Origin: an uncultured Verrucomicrobiota bacterium
Lineage (GTDB): Bacteria > Verrucomicrobiota > Verrucomicrobiia > Limisphaerales > UBA1096
Length of the DNA stretch: 6,662 nucleotides
Assembly: GCA_913045395.1 (NCBI GenBank)
Contig: CAJWPV010000080.1
Location: 1 to 6,662, forward strand
Direction: 5' to 3'
The notes beneath the pieces are model-generated. The model did no database searches. It was not told the origin of the DNA and saw only the letters and a program-made list of their open reading frames with translations. This document shows positions 1 to 4,884 of the stretch, piece by piece; the stretch's first letter is position 1, and every line of letters begins with the position of its first letter. A program made the translations under genes and the position numbers.

Positions 1-340
1 CCGTCACGGAAACCTCCCCGCCATTGCCAGCATCATCTGCCAACCGGTCTTCCGCCGTTGGCGAAGCCTCGCCCATGGGATTTTCTGGCGCCGGGAACGG
101 GTTCTCAGGTGTCGGGCCATCTGCCGGTGTTGCCGCCGCCTCTTCCTCAGATTCGGTTTCCTCCGGTTCCGGCTCCTCATCCTTGGGCGTCAACTCAAGG
201 TCACCCACGAGGAACCGCACATCCATGTAGGTCATCCGGACATCCATCTCGGATTCGAGGCGCGATTGAATGGCCGACAAGTCGAGCCCTTCCTCGACCC
301 AGCCGGCGACTGTCTTTTTTTGATTCTCGTCGAGTTGCAT
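1..340 (-). CDS. Small helical protein with acidic Pro/Glu-rich linker, C-terminus outside window
   Basis: This is an open minus-strand frame from ATG at 340-338 to the left edge (113 codons seen, no stop). A good Shine-Dalgarno, AAAGGGG (352-346), sits 5 nt before the ATG, the clearest ribosome site in the window, and fixes the start. Residues 1-50 look like a compact helical domain (starts MQLDENQKK, includes WVEEGLDLSAIQSRL and MTYMDVRFLV), resembling the short helix-turn-helix-like N-terminal domain of uncharacterised verrucomicrobial proteins. From about residue 52 it becomes a low-complexity linker rich in Glu, Pro and Ala, ending in GGEVSVT at the window edge. Such a linker usually joins two folded domains, so a C-terminal domain probably lies outside. 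There is no signal peptide or membrane segment. Function is unknown. The helix-turn-helix reading is inference only. It is divergent from iscA. Confidence 0.8.
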   Translation of the reverse strand, partial: MQLDENQKKTVAGWVEEGLDLSAIQSRLESEMDVRMTYMDVRFLVGDLELTPKDEEPEPEETESEEEAAATPADGPTPENPFPAPENPMGEASPTAEDRLADDAGNGGEVSVT

Positions 341-522
341 GATTACCCCTTTGGCAAACCGGGCGCTTGGTTTGCGGGCGCGCCCTTGACTACCCGCACC
401 CTTGCCAACAAACAAGCCCGAAACGACTGGAAGCGAGGAGACTGTCATTCCCGGCCAATCACTCGGCACCAAGGGTGCTGACTTTCTCGCTCTTGGGAAA
501 TCGTTGTGCTAAGTTGGTGTGG
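341..522. promoter_or_regulatory. Divergent intergenic region between the left-edge gene and iscA
   Basis: These 182 bp separate two divergent starts, so both promoters should lie here, but no convincing -35/-10 pair can be named. A TTGACT at 386-391 has no matching -10 at the proper spacing. Structures seen: a 7-bp inverted repeat GCAAACC/GGTTTGC (354-360 and 369-375); the perfect palindrome GGGCGCGCCC (376-385); and a weak GCACC/GGTGC hairpin (466-478). The frame of iscA stays open upstream to 367, but that stretch has no family similarity and is not taken as coding. Confidence 0.45.
354..375 (-). promoter_or_regulatory. Inverted repeat next to the ribosome site of the left-edge gene
   Basis: GCAAACC (354-360) and GGTTTGC (369-375) form a perfect 7-bp stem with an 8-nt loop. 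On the minus-strand transcript the stem would end 1 nt before the AAAGGGG ribosome site. It could be an operator or a 5'-UTR hairpin affecting translation. Seven base pairs may also arise by chance. Confidence 0.3.
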
Positions 523-912
523 ATGATTTCCGGCATCGTGAAGAAGGAGACTCCAGCGGAAGCCAAGGTCCGCGTCGGCGACGAGCGCCTGCTCAAGGTG
601 AGCGAGGAGGCCGGTAACAAGGTGCGCTCGCTACTCGCACGGCAGGGGCGTCCCGGGGGAGTGCTGCGCGTGGCGGTGGTCGGCGGCGGTTGCTCCGGCT
701 TGCAGTACAAACTGGATCTACAGGACGCGCCGGCGCACCGGGACATCCTCGTCGAGGGCTGCGGTATCCGCGTGGTGGTCGATCCGAAAACGGCCCTCTA
801 TGTCACCGGCAGCCAGTTGGACTATGCCGACAAGCTGGAGGACGGCGGGTTCAAGGTGAACAATCCCAACGCCGCGAGCACCTGTTCCTGTGGCGAAAGT
901 TTCAGCGCCTGA
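523..912 (+). CDS. iscA: A-type iron-sulfur cluster carrier, IscA/ErpA/HesB family
   Basis: Small cytoplasmic protein of 129 residues that binds an Fe-S cluster or iron and passes it to apo-proteins. The three family cysteines are all present: Cys57 in GGGCSGLQY, and Cys121 and Cys123 in STCSCGESF near the C-terminus. Other family landmarks are VVVDPKTALYVTGSQLDY (86-101) and NNPNAASTC. Residues 1-20 are an N-terminal extension compared with the roughly 107-residue IscA. The start is ATG 523; an in-frame GTG at 517 is possible, and the frame stays open back to 367 without recognisable sequence. No Shine-Dalgarno is visible. hscB follows after 24 bp, so the two are probably one operon. IscA, ErpA and SufA cannot be separated confidently by eye; pairing with hscB favours the Isc-type name. 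An extra cysteine lies at residue 80. Confidence 0.93.
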   Translation: MISGIVKKETPAEAKVRVGDERLLKVSEEAGNKVRSLLARQGRPGGVLRVAVVGGGCSGLQYKLDLQDAPAHRDILVEGCGIRVVVDPKTALYVTGSQLDYADKLEDGGFKVNNPNAASTCSCGESFSA

Positions 913-936
913 TCGGGGCGGTCAAGTGTTCCGCCG

Positions 937-1554
937 ATGACCGATTGCTTCGCACTGCTAAATTTCCCCCGACGCCCTTGGCTTGACCCCGACGCGTTGA
1001 AGCAGCGTTTTCATGAGTTGTCCGCCGAGGTTCATCCCGACCAGGCGCACGACGCAACCGATGAGGCAAAGGCGGAGTTGCAGCAGCGCTTTACAGAGGT
1101 AAACGCCGCGCATCAATGCCTGGGCGATGCGAAGTCGCGCGTACGGCATCTACTCGAACTTGAGCTTGGTCAAGCACCGGGCAACGTGAAGTCCATCCCT
1201 GGAGAAATGACCGATTGGTTCATGGAGATCGGTGCGGTGTGCCGGGAGGTGGATGCGTTTTTGGTAAAAAAGGAGGCGCAGGATTCGCCATTGCTGCAGG
1301 TGGTGTTGATGGGTGAGGGCATCGAGTTGAACGACAAAGTTACTGAGATCCACGGCCGGTTGCAGGCGGAGTTGGCCATTCTTGATGCCCAATTGCGGAC
1401 GCTTGGCCAAGCGTGGGAGGCGCTCGATAGTCAGGTGGAGGGGCGGGTGAATGCTTTGCCCTTGGCCAAATTGGAGGCCCTTGGCCAACGACTTAGCTTC
1501 TGGGTGAAGTGGAGTGGCCAGCTTGCGGAGCGATCGAGCCGGCTGATGTTTTGA
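937..1554 (+). CDS. hscB: Fe-S assembly J-domain co-chaperone HscB
   Basis: A 205-residue cytoplasmic J-protein. In known systems HscB brings the IscU-bound cluster to the Hsp70 HscA and stimulates its ATPase. The J domain occupies about residues 1-75, with the invariant HPD at 33-35 (AEVHPDQAH) and the helix III/IV signature VNAAHQCLGDAKSRVRHLLEL (55-75). A helical C-terminal domain (about 90-200) matches the HscB bundle that binds the scaffold protein, with MTDWFMEIGAVCREVDAFL as its first helix. The length is somewhat above the usual ~170-175, the extra lying in the C-terminal half. The start at 937 aligns with the family N-terminus; no clear Shine-Dalgarno. It lies 24 bp after iscA. hscA is not downstream in this window, so its Hsp70 must be encoded elsewhere or be DnaK. 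Four copies of the CTTGGYCAA repeat lie within this gene. Confidence 0.92.
   Translation: MTDCFALLNFPRRPWLDPDALKQRFHELSAEVHPDQAHDATDEAKAELQQRFTEVNAAHQCLGDAKSRVRHLLELELGQAPGNVKSIPGEMTDWFMEIGAVCREVDAFLVKKEAQDSPLLQVVLMGEGIELNDKVTEIHGRLQAELAILDAQLRTLGQAWEALDSQVEGRVNALPLAKLEALGQRLSFWVKWSGQLAERSSRLMF
1164..1488 (+). repeat. Cluster of four CTTGGYCAA palindrome copies inside hscB
   Basis: GCTTGGTCAAGC lies at 1164-1175, GCTTGGCCAAGC at 1401-1412 (a perfect 12-bp palindrome), CTTGGCCAA at 1461-1469 and CTTGGCCAA at 1480-1488. Three are read as Leu-Gly-Gln and one as Leu-Ala-Lys, so the DNA word is shared rather than the peptide. Confidence 0.8.
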
Positions 1555-1574
1555 ACTGTCGTCGGGGGCGCTTT

Positions 1575-1604
1575 GCTTGACCAGTCGACGCTGCTTGGTC
1601 AAGC
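1575..1604. repeat. Hairpin after hscB carrying a CTTGGTCAAG copy
   Basis: GCTTGACCA (1575-1583) and TGGTCAAGC (1596-1604) form a perfect 9-bp inverted repeat with a 12-nt loop, 20 bp after the hscB stop. The right arm lies inside GCTTGGTCAAGC (1593-1604), identical to the 12-mer at 1164-1175 within hscB. It might end iscA-hscB transcription, but the only T-run (1622-1626) is 17 nt beyond the stem, so it is not a classical intrinsic terminator. Confidence 0.5.
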
Positions 1605-1629
1605 TGGTGCCGCCTGATCACTTTTTGAT

Positions 1630-2331
1630 ATGAAACAACTTTCGCATTTTTTGGTGGCGATCGCCTTGGCCGGCGTGATGACAACTCCTGTTTTGGCTGA
1701 AAAGGAAAGCGCCAAACTGGAGAATGGTTTTGTGGCGTTGTTCGACGGCAAGTCGACCAATCAATGGATGAATGCCAGAAGCGCCAAGTTTCCTGAAAAG
1801 GGCTGGACGATCGAGGCTGGTTGCCTCAAGCATACGGCCAAGGGTGGTGGCGGTGACATCATCACTAGGAGCACTTACGAGCAGTTCGATTTTCGCTTCG
1901 AATGGAAAGTGGCCAAGGGCGCAAACAGCGGTGTGAAATATTTCATCATCCGTGAACGCGGATCGCTTGGGCACGAATATCAAGTGCTGGATGATGAGAA
2001 CCATCCCGACGGAGCGAAAGGGGCCAACCGTCAAACAGCGGCATTTTACGACGTCCTTGATCCAGTAAATAACAAGCCGATAAAGCCGGTGGGAGAATTC
2101 AATTCATCGCGCATTCTCGTGAAGGGAAACACCGTGAAGCACTTTTTGAATGGCAAAGTTGTGCTGACTTACAAACTCGGCAGTGATGAACTCAAGGCAG
2201 CCATAGCCAGGAGCAAATTCAAAAACTTGAAAGTGTTCGGCCAACGCCTGCCGGGGCATATTTTGCTTCAAGACCACGGCGACGCCGTCTGGTACCGCAA
2301 CATTCGCATCCGCGATTTGAGTAAGAAATAA
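1630..2331 (+). CDS. Exported DUF1080 / 3-keto-disaccharide hydrolase domain protein
   Basis: A 233-residue secreted protein of the DUF1080 family (concanavalin-like beta-sandwich; some members act on 3-keto-disaccharides, many have unknown substrates). The signal peptide has K2, a hydrophobic core (about 5-20) and a probable cut after VLA at 23. Family landmarks in order are GFVALFDGKSTNQWM (33-47), GWTIEAGCLKH (58-68), GGGDIITRSTYEQFDFRFEWK (73-93), GANSGVKYF (97-105), GHEYQVLDDENHPDG (114-128), FLNGKVVLTY (172-181) and GDAVWYRNIRIRDL at the C-terminus (217-230). It is one complete single domain with no extra cytochrome or CBM module. Start ATG 1630 is fixed by the signal peptide; no Shine-Dalgarno is seen. 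A large hairpin begins at its stop codon. With the following esterase and the facing sulfatase it suggests extracytoplasmic glycan breakdown. The substrate is unknown. Confidence 0.9.
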   Translation: MKQLSHFLVAIALAGVMTTPVLAEKESAKLENGFVALFDGKSTNQWMNARSAKFPEKGWTIEAGCLKHTAKGGGGDIITRSTYEQFDFRFEWKVAKGANSGVKYFIIRERGSLGHEYQVLDDENHPDGAKGANRQTAAFYDVLDPVNNKPIKPVGEFNSSRILVKGNTVKHFLNGKVVLTYKLGSDELKAAIARSKFKNLKVFGQRLPGHILLQDHGDAVWYRNIRIRDLSKK

Positions 2332-2367
2332 ACGCTAGTTTTTCCTGATCAGAAAAAACTAGTGTTT
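2330..2367 (+). terminator. Long near-perfect inverted repeat at the end of the DUF1080 gene
   Basis: The repeat is symmetric around 2348/2349. The arms AAACGCTAGTTTTT (2330-2343) and AAAAACTAGTGTTT (2354-2367) pair with one G-T wobble, and the centre is the palindrome CTGATCAG (2345-2352) flanked by one mismatch. It starts at the TAA stop. Because T- and A-tracts lie inside the arms it could stop transcription, most plausibly of the DUF1080 gene, but no long T-run follows on the plus strand. An operator role for the next gene is the alternative. Confidence 0.5.
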
Positions 2368-2388
2368 GCTGCTTCTGGTACTCATTGA

Positions 2389-2399
2389 GCTTGGCCAAG
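2389..2399 (+). repeat. Intergenic CTTGGCCAAG palindrome
   Basis: GCTTGGCCAAG lies between the DUF1080 and esterase genes and is followed by a T-rich tract, TTTTTCTTTT (2400-2409). The palindrome alone leaves too small a loop for a good terminator hairpin. It is one of two copies outside coding sequence. Confidence 0.6.
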
Positions 2400-2412
2400 T
2401 TTTTCTTTTCAA

Positions 2413-2424
2413 CGGGTGCACCCG
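2413..2424. repeat. 12-bp perfect palindrome CGGGTGCACCCG upstream of the esterase
   Basis: CGGGTGCACCCG is a perfect palindrome ending 17 bp before the chosen esterase start at 2442. Its location would suit an operator or a 5'-UTR structure. No function is shown by the sequence. Confidence 0.35.
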
Positions 2425-2441
2425 GTTGGATGCTCCCCGCG

Positions 2442-3338
2442 ATGATCAAGCGTGTTTTTGTTGTGATGCTGTTGGGGTTCGGATTCGCCAAGCTCCCGGC
2501 CGCTGAGTTTAAAATCTGGAAACTTCTCGATGTTTGGCCTGGTAAAGTGCCGGGCGAAAAAGGGGATGTCCCTTCGGAAACCCTGACCACGCACAAGTAC
2601 CGAGGCGCTCCCATTCTCAAATATAACAACGTCACGAAGCCGACATTGACTGTGTTCAAGCCGTCGCAGGAAAAGGATGCTGGCGCGTCGGTGGTGATCT
2701 GCCCCGGCGGGGGGTACCAAATATTGGCGTGGGATCTGGAGGGGACAGAAGTGGCGAAGTGGCTTAACTCAATCGGCGTCACCGGCGTGGTGCTAAAGTA
2801 TAGAGTGCCCCGTCGCAAAGGCCGTGAAAAACACGATGCCCCGTTGCAGGATGTACAACGAGCGGTGAGCCTTGTCCGGCATCATGCAAAGGAGTGGGGG
2901 CTTGATCCCAAACGGATTGGTCTTCTCGGCTTTTCGGCGGGTGGCCATTTATCCGCCACAGCGATGACGAACTATGACAAGCGCAACTACAAGCCGATCG
3001 ATGCCATTGACCAGGCGAGTTGCCGTCCGGATTTTGGCGTATTGATTTATCCGGCCTACCTCGTCGATAAAGAAACCAAGACCGAACTGTCGCCGGAGTT
3101 GCGTATTACAAAAAACACGCCTCCAGTTTTTTTTGCCCATGCGGGTGATGATTCTGTTCCAGCGGAAGGAAGCGTGCGGTTCTGGCAGGAGCTACGACGC
3201 AAGGGAGTAAAGAGCGAGGTGCACGTGTTTCCAAGTGGAGGCCACGGTTACGGCCTTCGTCCGTCAAAGGACCCTGTCACCGCCTGGCCGGAACTTTGCG
3301 GTGATTGGTTAAAGAGCATGGGTTTTTTGAAGCGTTAA
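2442..3338 (+). CDS. Exported alpha/beta-hydrolase, acetyl-xylan-esterase-like
   Basis: A 298-residue alpha/beta-hydrolase resembling the BD-FAE/acetyl-xylan esterase group that removes ester decorations from plant or algal polysaccharides. The signal peptide is MIKRVFVVMLLGFGFA with a likely cut after LPAA (residue 21). Landmarks: oxyanion-hole region CPGGGYQ (87-93); nucleophile elbow GFSAGGH with Ser165; acid residue in HAGDDSVP, probably Asp237; catalytic His268 in GGHGYGL. The triad is therefore complete. The frame is open upstream to a TTG at 2385 and has an ATG at 2430, but only the ATG at 2442 places a standard signal peptide at the N-terminus. No strong Shine-Dalgarno. It may be co-transcribed with the DUF1080 gene, although a strong inverted repeat lies between them. 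The gene ends 36 bp from the convergent sulfatase stop. The exact substrate cannot be read from the sequence. Confidence 0.88.
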   Translation: MIKRVFVVMLLGFGFAKLPAAEFKIWKLLDVWPGKVPGEKGDVPSETLTTHKYRGAPILKYNNVTKPTLTVFKPSQEKDAGASVVICPGGGYQILAWDLEGTEVAKWLNSIGVTGVVLKYRVPRRKGREKHDAPLQDVQRAVSLVRHHAKEWGLDPKRIGLLGFSAGGHLSATAMTNYDKRNYKPIDAIDQASCRPDFGVLIYPAYLVDKETKTELSPELRITKNTPPVFFAHAGDDSVPAEGSVRFWQELRRKGVKSEVHVFPSGGHGYGLRPSKDPVTAWPELCGDWLKSMGFLKR

Positions 3339-3374
3339 ACTCGTCCGGAAAGCACTTGGCTTGGCAGTTCTTTT

Positions 3375-4784
3375 TTATCCAGCGGTTTTAACTTCGCCAG
3401 CGGGGCGAGCGTCGGCCTTGAGGGATTTGTCGAAAGCCAAGGCGCGTTTGTAGAGCCGTTGAACGATCTTTTGGTTTGCCGCTGCGACGTCCGTCGTTTC
3501 GCCGATGTCTTCGGCCAAGTTGTAAAGTGTTAGCGCCGGTTTGGTTCCTTCTTTTTGCTGTTTCTTGTTTCCACCGCCAATATGGAGTTTCCAATCGCCA
3601 CTGCGGACCGCACGCAGGCCGGCGCCGCGATAGTAGTAAAACTGTTTGTGCGGGCTCTTGGCTCCTTTTCTGCCGGACATCAATCGCCAGATATTTTTGC
3701 CGTCTATCTTGCGCTTGGGGAGTTCGGCTTTGGCAAGCTTGGCAAAGGTCGGGAGAATGTCGCATGCGGCTGCAACTTCGCCGCAGTCGGAGCCTGCCGG
3801 GATTTTGCCGGGCCAGCGCATGATGGTCGGCACGCGCATGCCCCCCTCCCATGTGCTGAATTTTGCACCACGCAACGGCAACGCCGAGCCGCCGTGATGG
3901 CGGAGCTTGAGATGCCACGGGCCATTGTCGCTCGTGAAGATGACGAGTGTATTGTCATCGACATCGGTCTCTCTCAGCGTTTTCAAAACCTGGCCTATCG
4001 AGTAATCAATCTCTTCGATCGTGCGGATGTAGGCTTTCTTTGGATCCTTCGTGTAAAACTTGTCCGACACAAAAAGAGGGATGTGCGGCATGGTGTGCGG
4101 CATGTAGAGAAAGAACGGTTTGTCTTTGTTGCTGCGGATGAATTGCTGGGCCTCATGCGTGTAGCGTTCGATGATCGTGTTTTGATCCACAGGGCGTTCG
4201 ATCTCTTTGGTGTTGCGAAGCAGCGGGACGTTCCATGGGGAGATGTCTCGCTCGATCCAGGCACGGTCCAGGTTGCGGTCCTTGCCCTTCACGCCGTCCA
4301 TGTCGTTGGAGTAGGGGATGCCGAAGTAGCTGTCGAAGCCGTGGTTGGTCGGCAGGAATTTTGGCAGGTGGCCGATGTGCCATTTGCCCACGGCGGCGGT
4401 GGCATAGCCCTTGGTTTTGAGAATCTCAGCAACGGTGGTTTCCTCGGGGTTCAGGCCGATGTTGTGGCGTGGAAACAAAACACCGGTGATACCCACTCGC
4501 GGTGGGTAGCAGCCGGTCATCAACCCGGCGCGGGACGGCGAGCAAACCGGGGCAAGCGAGTAAAAGTCGGTGAACTTCATTCCTTCGTTGGCCATGTTGT
4601 CCAGGTTCGGGGTCTTGATGGTCTTTGAGCCAAAAACCCCGACGTCCTGATAGCCCTGGTCGTCCATGAAAATGAGGACGAAGTTTGGAGTGCGCCCGGC
4701 CTCGGTGGCTGAGGTCAAAGCGAAGCTGGCGGCCAGGCTGAGTAAGCCCTTGGCCAAGCGGTTGAGTGTGCAAAACTGAGACAT
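3375..4784 (-). CDS. Exported formylglycine-dependent sulfatase (arylsulfatase family)
   Basis: A 469-residue type I sulfatase hydrolysing sulfate esters. An N-terminal signal peptide (basic start, hydrophobic LLSLAASFALTS) is probably cut after TEA at 29. The active-site signature CSPSRAGLMTG starts at Cys81, the residue converted to formylglycine. Metal ligands are Asp41-Asp42 (FMDDQGYQD) and Asp286-Asn287 (TSDNGPW). Other active-site elements are GKWHIGH (133-139), His234 in MPHIP and Lys308 in GAKFSTWEGGMRVP. The C-terminal subdomain is complete (GDWKLHIGG, LYNLAEDIGETTD). The length is typical. The frame is open upstream to 4928, but ATG 4784 gives the signal peptide at the N-terminus and avoids overlap with the divergent gene. 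The Cys-type site needs a maturation enzyme, which is not in this window. The substrate is unknown; the neighbouring esterase and DUF1080 protein suggest a sulfated polysaccharide. Confidence 0.93.
   Translation of the reverse strand: MSQFCTLNRLAKGLLSLAASFALTSATEAGRTPNFVLIFMDDQGYQDVGVFGSKTIKTPNLDNMANEGMKFTDFYSLAPVCSPSRAGLMTGCYPPRVGITGVLFPRHNIGLNPEETTVAEILKTKGYATAAVGKWHIGHLPKFLPTNHGFDSYFGIPYSNDMDGVKGKDRNLDRAWIERDISPWNVPLLRNTKEIERPVDQNTIIERYTHEAQQFIRSNKDKPFFLYMPHTMPHIPLFVSDKFYTKDPKKAYIRTIEEIDYSIGQVLKTLRETDVDDNTLVIFTSDNGPWHLKLRHHGGSALPLRGAKFSTWEGGMRVPTIMRWPGKIPAGSDCGEVAAACDILPTFAKLAKAELPKRKIDGKNIWRLMSGRKGAKSPHKQFYYYRGAGLRAVRSGDWKLHIGGGNKKQQKEGTKPALTLYNLAEDIGETTDVAAANQKIVQRLYKRALAFDKSLKADARPAGEVKTAG
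4749..4759. repeat. CTTGGCCAAG palindrome in the sulfatase signal-peptide region
   Basis: CTTGGCCAAGC falls within codons for Leu-Ala-Lys at residues 10-12 of the sulfatase precursor. It is another copy of the over-represented word, here on a minus-strand gene. Confidence 0.6.
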
Positions 4785-4884
4785 GGATTGGATGTCACGA
4801 CAGTAAACAAGGCCAGGCGCGGATACAAGCAATGCTTGGTTTTGCTCGTCGAAGCTTTTGGTTTGGGATACACCACCCGCACCG
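4785..4884. promoter_or_regulatory. Divergent promoter region, sulfatase / GrpE-like gene
   Basis: These 100 bp separate the two divergent starts and must hold both promoters unless one is further upstream. No convincing sigma-70 boxes are seen. A small inverted repeat, CAAGC AAT GCTTG (4826-4838), lies near the middle and could be an operator. Neither start has a nearby Shine-Dalgarno sequence. Confidence 0.35.

Noticed and set aside
24..342. Plus-strand open frames at the left edge
   Set aside because: They are Ser/Gly/Pro-rich shadows of the minus-strand gene, which has a good ribosome site and plausible domain structure.
386..391. TTGACT as a -35 promoter box for iscA
   Set aside because: No acceptable -10 hexamer lies 16-18 bp downstream, and a single hexamer match is expected by chance.
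2219..2818. Minus-strand open frame of 199 codons
   Set aside because: It spans the end of the DUF1080 gene, the intergenic hairpin and the esterase start, and its sequence is low in recognisable structure.
3339..3374. Terminator in the convergent gap between esterase and sulfatase
   Set aside because: A T-run is present (3371-3376) but no stable stem precedes it on either strand.
4082..4104. Tandem repeat TGTGCGGCATG x2
   Set aside because: It encodes Met-Pro-His twice in the sulfatase, around the conserved active-site histidine region, so it is explained by the protein.
3555..4628. Plus-strand open frame of 357 codons opposite the sulfatase
   Set aside because: It is antisense to a sulfatase with intact catalytic motifs; the translation shows no recognisable domain and is explained by codon bias of the real gene.
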